From positions 5,544,501-5,608,500 of the forward strand of contig CM032131.1 in the NCBI GenBank assembly GCA_018894105.1: DNA of 64,000 bases, given 5' to 3'. Under the pieces are notes generated by a model. It worked only from the letters and a program-made list of their open reading frames with translations, searched no databases and was not told where the DNA came from. This DNA is from Jacaranda mimosifolia (Eukaryota > Streptophyta > Magnoliopsida > Lamiales > Bignoniaceae). Positions 1 through 11,400 of the stretch are shown here, piece by piece. Position numbers and translations under genes: made by a program. Positions within the stretch are counted from its first letter, which is position 1. Every line of letters starts with the position of its first letter.

Positions 1-63
1 AGCAGTTATTTAAATTCTAACACCTTTGAAAACTTAAAACTCCTCGAGAAAAAACCCTTCACC

Positions 64-1938
64 ATGAACTGGATTCTGAAAATTATCTTAACTATCATTT
101 TCTTTTCTCCATCCATCAACGCCCAGCAAAAATATTCAGGAAACGCTGTGTTAGTTTGTAACAGCACATATGAAAAAACGCCATCTGAATCTGTTCTCTA
201 CACATGCACTGGCCAGCACCCCTCTTGCCGGGCTTTTCTGATCTTCACAGCAAAGTTCCCATATAATACAGTTCCAGCCATTGCAGCTCTTACATCATCG
301 GCCCAAGCTGAAATTGCAAAACTAAACAATGTTACAAGTTTCACAGTTTTCCCACCAGAACAAGAAGTCATCGTTCCAGTGAACTGCTCTTGTTCGGGTC
401 AGTACTATCAAGCCAGCACGACTTTCCAGATCCCAGCCAAGTATGAAACCTACTTTACAATTGCAAACAACACGTACCAGGGATTATCAACCTGCGATTC
501 TCTTAAAAGTGCAAACAATTATTCCGAGCTCAGTTTGCTACCCGGCCACAAGCTGCAAGTTCCACTTCGATGTGCATGTCCAACAAGGGGACAGGGTGCT
601 ATGGGGACAAAGTTCTTGCTGACTTATTCAATTGGCCTAGGTGATACTCTTAATGCTTTAAGTAGTCAATTCAATGTAAGCATGATGAGTATAAGGGAAG
701 CCAATAGTCTTTCTGATGAGTTTACGACGATCTATCCTTTCACGACGATCCTAATTCCTTTGCCAAGTGGGCCCTCAAGTTCACATACTGTAAGCCGCGG
801 CTACCATCTGACTACATCACCTTTGCCTGCTCCTGTTGGTCGAAAAAGTGGATCAAACAGAGTTCTTTCAGCTGCTGGTATAGCTGCAGGAGCTCTTTCA
901 CTGCTAATCTTGCTCATTCTAGTCCTCATCTTTCTATTTCATAGGAAAAGAAAGCAAGTTCCTCATCAGAGTAGAGGAAGAAACGCAAAGATGTCTTCTC
1001 CACAGGACTTGATTCTTGAAATTGCAAGATTTGATCGGGTCCTTAAAGTGTTCAAATTCTCCGAAATCAAGAAGGCAACTGGAAGTTTTGGGTCCAATAA
1101 TAGGATAAAGGACTGTGTGTACTGTGGAACATTCAGAAGAGAAGTTTTGGCAGTTAAGAAGAATAGTGGAAATGCAGACAACGAGGTGAAGATGCTATCT
1201 CAGATAAATCACTTCAATATAGTAAAACTTCACGGCTTCTGTGAGCATAAAGACGACTTATACCTCATCTATGAGTATATGAAAAATGGCTCCCTCCGAG
1301 AATGGCTCAGCAGAAGAGGGCCCAAAGACCTAAAGAACTGGAACCAGCTAATTCATATTGCACTTGATGTTGCCAATGGACTTCTCTATCTCCACAACTT
1401 CACAAATCCAGCATACATCCATAATAACATAAGCAGCAGCAGCATTCTTCTTGACTGCAACCTGCGAGCAAAGATTTCAAATTTTAGCCTGGCAAGAACA
1501 GCAAACTGCAATGCTATAACAAAGGTCGTGGGCACTAAAGGATACATGGCACCTGAGTGCCTTGATGCAGGTCCAATTACTCCCAAGGTCGACGTATTCG
1601 CCTATGGAGTATTATTATTGGAACTGATAACAGAGAAATATCCAGTTTTTGTGCAAGATGGCAGGGAAAGACTACTTTCAACAACAATGGCAGCTATAAT
1701 GGAAAGCCAGAATGCAGAAACTGAGCTGAGTTTTTTCATTGCGCTTGGTCTTGGTGAAAATGAAGGAATAGAACATGCCATCCAAGTGGTAAAATTAAGT
1801 TTAAGCTGCTTGAAACAAGATCCAGCAGATCGGCCAAACATGGTTCAGGTTGTGTCAATTCTTCTGAAACTGCAGTTCAATATACAAAAACCAGCATGCA
1901 GAGTTAGCAACAAGACGGCATTGAGCATGGAAGATTAA
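64..1938 (+). CDS. LysM-domain receptor-like kinase, LYK4/LYK5 type, probable pseudokinase
   Basis: 624-residue intronless ORF. Residues 1-20 look like a signal peptide ending in an INA/QQ junction. The ectodomain (about 21-265) carries the CxC pairs of LysM receptor kinases (C108/C110 and C170/C172) that separate LysM modules, plus several N-glycosylation sites. One membrane helix lies at about 269-292, followed by a basic HRKRK stop. The kinase-like domain spans about 331-610. The VAIK lysine is present (AVKK, K365), but the glycine loop is degraded. The HRD position reads HNN (453-455) and the DFG position reads NFS (473-475), so phosphotransfer is unlikely; APE is kept (496-498). Family members (Arabidopsis LYK4/LYK5) are intronless, about 610-665 residues, and act at the plasma membrane as chitin co-receptors with CERK1. 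A Nod-factor receptor paralogue is the alternative. Only 63 bp upstream is visible, so no promoter can be described. Confidence 0.93.
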   Translation: MNWILKIILTIIFFSPSINAQQKYSGNAVLVCNSTYEKTPSESVLYTCTGQHPSCRAFLIFTAKFPYNTVPAIAALTSSAQAEIAKLNNVTSFTVFPPEQEVIVPVNCSCSGQYYQASTTFQIPAKYETYFTIANNTYQGLSTCDSLKSANNYSELSLLPGHKLQVPLRCACPTRGQGAMGTKFLLTYSIGLGDTLNALSSQFNVSMMSIREANSLSDEFTTIYPFTTILIPLPSGPSSSHTVSRGYHLTTSPLPAPVGRKSGSNRVLSAAGIAAGALSLLILLILVLIFLFHRKRKQVPHQSRGRNAKMSSPQDLILEIARFDRVLKVFKFSEIKKATGSFGSNNRIKDCVYCGTFRREVLAVKKNSGNADNEVKMLSQINHFNIVKLHGFCEHKDDLYLIYEYMKNGSLREWLSRRGPKDLKNWNQLIHIALDVANGLLYLHNFTNPAYIHNNISSSSILLDCNLRAKISNFSLARTANCNAITKVVGTKGYMAPECLDAGPITPKVDVFAYGVLLLELITEKYPVFVQDGRERLLSTTMAAIMESQNAETELSFFIALGLGENEGIEHAIQVVKLSLSCLKQDPADRPNMVQVVSILLKLQFNIQKPACRVSNKTALSMED

Positions 1939-1983
1939 ACCTCTGTATTTTACAAATTAGTATGCAAATATTTCATAGCAGAA

Positions 1984-1989
1984 AATAAA
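1984..1989 (+). terminator. Candidate polyadenylation signal of the LysM kinase gene
   Basis: AATAAA lies 46 bp past the stop codon of the LysM receptor gene, a usual distance for a plant near-upstream element. A second AATAAA occurs at 2205-2210. Confidence 0.4.
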
Positions 1990-2083
1990 CTGGTCATTTG
2001 CGGTATTAGAAACAACTTACAGACAGGGATGGCAATGGGTCGGTCTGCCCTGCAAGCTGTCTCAAATCCCACCCTTTCCCACC

Positions 2084-2099
2084 ACCACCACCACCACAT
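2084..2099. repeat. Short CCA trinucleotide microsatellite
   Basis: About five CAC units lie in the spacer between the two convergent genes. Short ORFs over it encode only a histidine or tryptophan run and are not considered genes. Confidence 0.7.
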
Positions 2100-2217
2100 C
2101 GGCAGGGACGGTCTTGTGTGTTTCCAGGCCTGTCCCAAACCCACCCCTTCCATCCCTACTTACAAGAACGTTCTCACACTTGGTCAAAACAAAAGAAGAA
2201 AGGAAATAAAAATCAAT

Positions 2218-2223
2218 TTTATT
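2218..2223 (-). terminator. Candidate polyadenylation signal of the DA1-like gene
   Basis: AATAAA on the minus strand, about 200 bp past the DA1-like stop codon. The 3' ends of the LysM kinase and DA1-like genes converge in this 485 bp spacer, so their 3' UTRs may come close or overlap. Confidence 0.3.
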
Positions 2224-2422
2224 ATTTTTCTAGGAGTAAATATAAGGACTTCGAATATACAAGGTTTAAAAATGACTTGCTAACCTATTCTCGAAATTTC
2301 TGTACTGACATGTATTTCTTGTAGAATGGCCTTAATTCTAATTCATGGAAAGGCCAAGCAATAATTTGATACAAAGGAGAAAAAGAAAAAAACTAGTATG
2401 TTCTCCAAATTTGGCACCAAAT

Positions 2423-5400
2423 TCAGTAAGGAAAGTTTCCCGTTTCCCGCATGTGATCCAGGGTACTCTGTAGGCCGAACTTGAGTACCGCCTGATTACC
2501 AGCTCTAAAACCATTTCCATACACCACAGATGTATCTGTTGCAATCTGGTGTTTAAAAAACACGCTAAGTTTCTTATCAAATGGAGATCTTGCTCCCATC
2601 CTTGACGATGTGAAAGCAGAAGAGGATGAGGTTGATGCATTGTTGCTATCAGACATGCATAGAATTTGAGACTCCAACCACATACTGGCGAGGACCTGAC
2701 AGATACCTTCTTCAACATCTTGTCTGAGAGTTCGATAACCTTTCACAAAATGAACATATTATCAGAGGACAAACGAAACAAAGCAAAAAGTCAGAAGAGG
2801 CAGAGAAGAAAGGAAGGGTGAGGCAAAACAAGTAGCTAGAGAAGAACTAAGCACTTGCTAAGTCAATGACTATAGCGACGTATTATTCCTATTTATGATT
2901 CAAATATTGTCAGAAGAAAGTACCTAAATACTAAATACCCACCACCCACCCACCCCACCCCACCCAACCCAAATAAATATTTCAATATTAAATATAAAAG
3001 TGGGAACATAGTTTTTACTCAATGGAGAGATAACATCAGATTTGAGAGGCATGTAATCAGATCATCATCTGGTGCAAGTTTTCATCTCTCTAATCAGTAT
3101 CAACATCTCTAAAGTTAAAATCTTTTCTACAATATGGCATTACATACTATTACCATCCATTACTAGTCCCTCGAATTATTCATACATCTAGCTTGAGTAA
3201 GAAACCTGTTACTCATCTCTGATACATCTCATTTTCATCTTGCCTTTTATCTGACTACGTTTTCCATATATAGATCTTCATATAAATTCTTCATTTACTT
3301 TTATGCGACAAAGGACACCCAAAGCAGGATATGAAACGAACTCAAAGTTATTTCTCTCACACTGTCTGATCTTCTTTTCAAATAATGAACTCCAAATCCC
3401 CATTTTCATTTATCAAGTGAACACTTCCTGAAATTATAATTAGCTTGAATTAACAGTACGACAAAACATGCTGATTTGTCACAATCTAGGAAAAGATACG
3501 AGGCAAAAGTGAATTGAGACAAGGTATGAGAAAGCACCATTAAGTCGCAGCCAAGCATGCATCATCTCGTGAGCCAATATCGATCCAGTCAGTAACCTGA
3601 ATGCCTCAAAACAATTAAAATTGGAGGAACAAAATCAAAGCTAAAGTAGACTTCAGATAAGCCCCAAATATCAAATAAATTTAAATACCTTGGAAGACCA
3701 TATAAAATGAGAATGGCTGTCACTTCACAGTGACGTGTTAGTTTATAAAGCTCTGTTCTCATGCCCATTGCTCGACTTCCTCCACCTGTCCTTGGTCGCC
3801 GCAATATCTAGTGATCCACATGGCAAACAAGAGTGGGAAAATTAAGCAAAAAGTAGATAAATTTCAAAATTGCAACTTCCTCAAGTGAAAAACTAAGAAA
3901 TGAAAAATTGTAACAGAAGCGCTTACAGTGCTGACTGTTTGTTCCTCAGAGAGACAGAGACCTCGAGTTTCAGGCATGTGATGATGCCCCTGGCAGGAAA
4001 AAGACAATACACCAAGGTAAATAAAGCCCATAGGAAAAAAAGTTATTTTTTCTTTCTAGGTTGAAGTATAAACATTTCTCACATGTCTCTCTCCATCCAT
4101 TGCTTCATTTAGTGCCTGCCTCTCAACTAAAAGTAATGGAACTTGTTGTGTCACTTTCATATTTAATCCTTCAAAGAATTCCTGTATATCAAGAAAAAGA
4201 GGCTGACACTCATCAGTATCCATAATTGCTGAGTCCAGGCACTCCAAGCAGAGCTTTCGACCATCAGTAAGGGCAGCAAATTTTGCATCCCATGACTGCA
4301 ACCAGCACACATCCAAATCAATTAACAGTAATTTAAAATTTATCAAAAAAAAAAAAAAAAAAAGTTCTATTTAAGTTCTCTCCAGAGTTTTGCAGAGATT
4401 CAGAGTTGGCTCCAACTTACCTCCATTCGCTCACAACTACAGCATCGAGGAGTTCCATCATGCTCATGACTCGGACAGTATTTCTGGGACCAAAAAGGAT
4501 GTGCCCTATATTCAATAAGACCACCTGCATTTGTTGGAATCTGTGGGTGGGGAGAGAAACAAAAATTAAATCTGCAGAGATAAACAAAAAATGGAAGAAG
4601 TATTTTCAATCAGAAAGAAATATAAAAGATGGGAAATATATGATGCTAGAAAATGATATATACTATTTGAAGCCCGACAAATTATGCATCAACATCCAGT
4701 AGAGGATGCACATATTTAAGTAACCATGGCACTCTAAGTATTAGGTCAAACATACATTTCTTCTATTCCATCCCAGAAGTTAACCTTTTGAAAGGCCACA
4801 CTTATTATTAAATTGTGACGAGTACATTTTTTATGCTTTTCAATTTGTTTTCAGTTATTAATTTACAAAAGGCAGAAATTCATAAAACGTCCAATGACCA
4901 TGAGACGAGTCAACAAGGGTTGAAAGATAGTCCAACTATAACATAATGGTAAATCCACTAAGCATTCATTGGCAATGCACATTGCAGAAAATCACATCAT
5001 GACTCGTGACAAAGCATGGAAAAGATTCTACTGAGTCACTACGTCCAACCAAGCTACATTTCTGCAACAATACATATCCTACATTAAATAGAATGCTATT
5101 TGTTAACAACAAATTACATGAGAAACCATCCATCACTTGACAAATTCATGAAGGGGAAAAAGACATAGGTGGCACCTGTTAGGCAGTAATGGGTTAGGAA
5201 CAGGATTGGCAATCTAGAGTCCAGTCCAAATCCTTTGATCAGTATATTTGATTTCCAATAAAATCCCAAGGTCCTAAAGTATGAGATTCTTGTATCTTAC
5301 ATCTCTCATGGATTTGGCTATTCCCATCTGCTTAGAAATGCACTCATATTTTGTTCTAGCAAAATTACACTCAATCAACTTGATAATGGGAAGGGATGTC

Positions 5401-8400
5401 CTTGTCTTCTTCCTTTGACCACCACCACTCTCCATAACCCCATCCTGTGTATCCCCAGTCACCTCTTAGCCCCAGTCCATCGTAGCCACGTCACTTACTC
5501 TACCATACCTACCACATAGTCAACCTCACTGCGGTCAACACCCATTGCCAACCCCGTCTCTGCAACCTAGCTGCCAACATACCTAAAAAGCAAAGGCTAC
5601 CCAATGATACCTCATGAAACTTGTTATTCATAACCAGCAGCCCTGACAGTCCTAAAACTACCCACCACCCTACACCATTCTCTCCTCAAATCTCGCTCTC
5701 ATCCACTATTCAGTACCTCCCTAGAGCAAACGCCTTTCCAGGCAAGGTTATCTGGTTGCCATCCCTAATCCAGCCACCAAGTTACTTTCCACTATCCATC
5801 TCCAAATTTCACCACCTAAGTCTTCTTCCCATCAGTACTTCATCAACCACCACCAATTCAGCCCATTGCTTTTATCCTGACCACCTAGTGCTCCTTCCAA
5901 TGACCTCAGTAACCAATGGCCACTGAGTCTCTCAGGACAGCCACCCCCAAGGGCCATTTCACACGCCATTACCAAATCCCAATCCCTATATCCTAATCAA
6001 CGTTTCTCTCATTTTAAATGCATAATACAAACCAACAGTATTTAACTCGACTGGGCTAGGTGGAATTTACCACAGGAATTAAAATTTTAAATGCATAAAA
6101 GATAAAATTAAAAATATGGGAATGAGGATATGTATGGTCCCTTTACCTAGGTGATTCCAGCTTACCAACCCTAACAATAAAGATTTTGATTGCATTACAA
6201 ATTTATTCCTATACATATCAAATTAATTTACGTCATATGCATTTGATTTCTTTACCACCTTGATTCTGTTTCTAGCCTATTTCATTACCAAGTACCTTTT
6301 TAATGTATTTGGTCACAGCCACCACTCATGGCACTAAACTTATCTTTTGAATGGCCAGGGGAAAACTGCATCATTTATTTTTTGGACACTTGCAAGACAT
6401 GCTAAACCTTCCAAGCTATCACATCGTATTGATTCTTGGCAATGATTTCAATGGTAACTATGAATGGAATATCTGTAAATTATTCTTTCTTCATATTGAA
6501 AAAAATGTTTTTTCCATTCCTTTATTATGTAGTCTGCTTGTTTCTTGTTGCCTATGAGAGCCAATCATCACATCAACTTCTGTTTTTTAAGCTCGCAAAT
6601 GTCTCGGCCTCTGGAAATTATAAAACTGGTAAATAATACCTTTGTCTAACGGCTCAAAAAGCAATAGTATTGGAGTTTATAAGATGCTCAGAAGATGTGG
6701 CCACACAAGTCACATAGCATAAATTATTGAGCATGTAAAACTATAGCTTTGTAATAAAATGAGGATAAGAAGACGTCGTGCGATAAATGTTAAGAAACAT
6801 CAAATTCTATTGTCATTGGCATGAGATACTTACAAAGTGATTGCAGATATCACATTTAGGATGATAAGACTCCTTGTAGCAAGTTTTATGATATGGGTAA
6901 CTCCCAGACATGGAAAACTGCATCACGAAGATACCAACTTAGATTATTTAATTTAATATCTAAAGGTAGTAAGCTCCACATCAAGTAACTGTTTTGATCC
7001 TGAAACACACAATTCCAATAATCTGGTAAAGGGCTATGCTAGCAATTAAAATTGTAATCAACCATATTTTTTCTCCACAAATGGAAAAAATTAGAATACA
7101 TGCATCATATCCATCACTGAAGGACTAAGAATAAAAAAGCAGAATTCAATTTTATATATGACTTTTTCTCTTAGCTCATAATTCTGAATTTACATGTGTA
7201 AACATCCCATTCTTTCGATTTTTTTCCTATTCAATATATACTCTTTCGTGATAGACCTTTTTAATTACAAAAGTTTGTACCAATCACAGATGATAAAAAT
7301 TTTACACAAGAACTCCATCTATATAAGATAGAGGACCCTTAATAACGAGTTGGAAGATTAAAAAATTATTGGTTAAAAGAGATGTTAAAATATCATTTTT
7401 AATCGAGAAATTTGACTATATAATTTTCTATTTTTGGCTTTTGTTAGCGTTGACTTAGTGCTTCTGTATTTATGATCGCACATTGTGTAAAAGGCAGGTC
7501 CATCAAATTCACATTAATTCAGTCACCTGCCCCAAACCCCAAATTAGAAACCAAAAGAATGGGATCTTTACGACATCCTTGATCAAATAAATATAGGACA
7601 AAGCAAGAAATATATACATTGGAGGATATTTCTTAAAATGATATCTAATCATATAAATTAGAACTTTTTACCAGAAAAGCTGAATAAATTTGTCTTCTAT
7701 GAAACTTTCCTTATAATTAGAGAATTTTGACAACTTAATTATATTATTAACATAACTTGGCTGGAGCTAACTTTTATTGCAAAGAGCCTCTTATACAAGT
7801 AACAATATCAATTTGAAATTGATCCTAAGAGATTTAAAGTTCCATTTATCTTTTCATTGAAGAAAATTATCTCCTGAATAAACCTTAACCCATTTAGGTA
7901 GCAAATTCTCAAGTATAATTACTATTTTTTTGGTTGTGTAAAGAAGTAAAGCTTTAAAACAGTAAAACATGTGATCAACATCACCTAATGTTAGCCAATA
8001 CACAAGATTGGAAATTTTTTACATAAGACAGACCAAGATTCTTGTATTCATCCGATTCTAGACCAAGGAGCTAGTGACAATGACCTTCCAAAGAAGACAT
8101 AAACATCCCACACCTAATAAAAGACCCTAAAACACCAAATGACAATGATATTCTCAGAAAATAATTAAAAATATCTCTCCTTGTCTCATTATTTTAGTTA
8201 AGTATCAAGTGTTTCTTGGAATGCACTAACCGAAATATGTCACGAATAGATCATCTTAATATTAGCTTATACTCGGTATAAATCACACATCCCCATAATT
8301 TTATCCTAAGACACTTTATGATAGAAATGTCAGTCCCAAACTTGTTGTCCAATATTTAAATCCATATCCATGTGTAGCACACATTTAATTCCGAGTGCAA

Positions 8401-11400
8401 TAGCAAAATTGCAGCATTAAACAAATTCCCTTGGACTTCTATAAATAGATCATATCTCTTCAAGATTTACTTACATACTGAAAAAGGAGTTATTCAAAGT
8501 TAGAGGGTGTTTGCTAAGCTTTTCTGAAAGGTCTTATATGCTCCTACGTCTTATAAGAAGTTTTTGGAGCTTATAAGGTGCTAGATCTTTTTTTTTTAAA
8601 AATAAGTTTTTAAATTATTTGGATAAAATAAGTTCTTGGAGCTTAAAGATGTTAGCAATGGAAATTTCATAATTAATATAATCAAAAATTAAAGGAGCAT
8701 GTTAATATCTTAAAAAAAAGTTAGTAATTTCTTTTTTTTTCAAAAAGAACTTATAAGATCCTAACATCTTATTTTAAGGGCTCATAAGCTCTTTTCAAAA
8801 AAATTTACCAAATACTTTTTGATATCTTATAATATCTCATATTTTGACGAGCTTATAAGCTCCCCAAATGCCATCTTAATATAATATATATTCATTATTG
8901 CTGAGAATTTAAAATTACCAATGCCAAACAGTCCAAAAATGTTACAGCATAAATGCATGTCCAATTATCAGTAACTTTGACTATCTCAGTTAAAGTTGAT
9001 GTTGGGAACTGGGCATGCAAATTACCATAATGGTAAGTTTTTAATGGAATACCAGATGATGATATACCATGATAATAAATCTTTGTCCAATATTTACCCC
9101 AGAAAAGTTGTTTCTAAAGCACACAACTTTAAATTTAAAGGGATGTGCAGTGACTGATATCTAGATCAGTCAGTTGAATAAATTTAATATTTTTATTCTA
9201 TGGCACTAATTAAGCCACAAGTGTAGAACCATTTATCAACGAAAAGATGCTAGCATAAAAATCACACTCAGAAATTGCTCATATATTTTAAGTCTTCAGA
9301 TCTATAAAAGCGAACAGCATAAATAGCCACTTGAGCAGCAGTAAAAGATAACAATGCATAAGCTATCTAGCATATATTCCAAACTGTACCTCATAGTCAG
9401 ATATTGGTTGGCTGCATCCATGGCATCTAAAACATTCTGGATGCCAGACAGCACTCATACAACTCAAAAATCTTCCATGGCCAATCTCTGTGTTACAACC
9501 AGCACAAATCCTACCACAGCAAATGCAAATAAGATTATTAAGCACAGTTTATCAACTTGTGTGGTAAATGTTGATCTATACTATATCACGGAAATGTAGG
9601 TGTGTAGTCTTAAAATTAGATCATAATCACAAATAAGTTCAGAAGCCAAACGGAAAGTTAACAAGAGTTCTCTAATCAAACAGAAAAGTTCTAAGCAGTA
9701 TCTTGCTAAAATCTCAGTACTATATTTCAGACCAGAAAGGAAACCAAGAAAATATGAATTTACCATCTTATACCCGCCCCACCGCCCCCCAAACAAAGAA
9801 AAAATACTACGAATTTAAGAGTCCTTGATGCACTAAATAAGGAAAATTTTACGTACCCATCACCAGCATAAACCTCATTCCACAATGTTGCTAGATCTTG
9901 GTAGACAGTAAATCAAATAAGGCCCACGTTGGGACAATCAAACAAACAACAATATCTAGAATAAATGAATGAAAGGATAGTAGAATAAAAAGATTCAAGC
10001 AGGGATAATCTAAATCCAGATATGAAGCCAACTTCTGCAGTGACTGAACGTGACATCGCTTCTGTTCTTTATAAACTAAAAGAAAACCCTAAACTGCAAT
10101 CATGTGCCCTCATGTTTATATTTGGGAGGGGGGAGGGGGGGGGGGGGGGAGAGAGAGAGAGAATTAGATGATTAGCAACAGACAATGGCCAAGACCATAA
10201 AAAGGGAAATGCAATCCAACAATTACAAAGAAAATAAAATATGCATAATCTTAAAACTTGAAATTTGAATTCAAGAATTCTTTCATTAAATTATCATATT
10301 TGAAACACATGGTTGTAGTTATAACATCAAAGGAAATATGATCTCGTACAAGAAACCAGTGATCTTTAAACCGTAGTATGAAAAATCTGTTCACCTGAGG
10401 CTTGTGGAATACGGAAAAAGTATAGAAGTATAGGCTGGTAAAAGCTATCATTAAGAAGAAGAAGAAGAAGAAGAAAGACATGGTTGTAGTTATAACATCA
10501 AAGGAAATTTGATCTCGTACAAGAAACCAGTGATCTTTAAACTGTAGCATGAAAAATCTGTTTACCTGAGGCTTGTGGAATACGGAAAAAGTATAGGCTG
10601 GTAAATGCTATCATTTCCATGTCCATATCCATTTCCATGTCCATGTCCATATCCATATCCATTTCCATGTCCATGTCCATATCCATATCCATATCCTTGT
10701 CCATATCCATATCCATTTCCAGTATTAGTGTCATTTCGACTCTCAGGTTCTGGTGGAGACTCGACATTCAAGCTCTCCTGAAGAGCCCTAGCAAGTAGCT
10801 CATCTTCTTCCAACCGAGGTTCACTATCTATCAGTACACGAAGTTATTCTTTAGTAAACTGGTATAAACAAATTACATACTGACAAAAATATGTCACAGA
10901 GGCAAAAAAAAAAAAAAAAGTAATGGCCAATGAGCATATCAAGGCATTGATAGAAATTTCAACTATTCACTAATCACTATATGCAAATAGATTTTTACTG
11001 ATCAGATGCATCAAGAAAAGACAGCTCTAAGTAATGGGGAATACGAATTATCAACACAATTAACAATAATCTGGACCAAGAAAGCAAAAAATTCATTAAA
11101 ACAGCCAATTACACACAAGCAAAAGTTATGTGGGAAAACCGTGCAAAATAATTGAAGGTAAATGGATAAATATCTCCATTGCACAGTATCTCAGTTCCAA
11201 TGTTCCCAAATATTCAAATTATGTGAGTTGCAATCATTTTTTCGAATGTTCCCAAATATTCAAATTATGTGAATTACAATCAATTTTTCAAGTTTAACTA
11301 CTACCCAGGCCCCCCAAGAAAGTACAGTTCAAAAAGTGATCATTAAAGCATGCAGAAGGATTTCCAGAGCAGTCACCAATCATATTGTTTCCTCTCTGAT

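Noticed and set aside
2029..2324. Overlapping ORFs with a polyhistidine run
   Set aside because: Due to the CCA repeat in the spacer between two genes; no family, no splice or start context.
4406..4702. 98-residue plus-strand ORF
   Set aside because: Shadow of DA1 exon 6 on the other strand.
9354..9599. 81-residue plus-strand ORF
   Set aside because: Lies opposite DA1 exon 4 (LIM domain), which explains its openness.
10251..10550. 99-residue minus-strand ORF with a duplicated peptide
   Set aside because: The peptide repeat only reflects the tandem duplication at the exon 3 donor; it is intronic.
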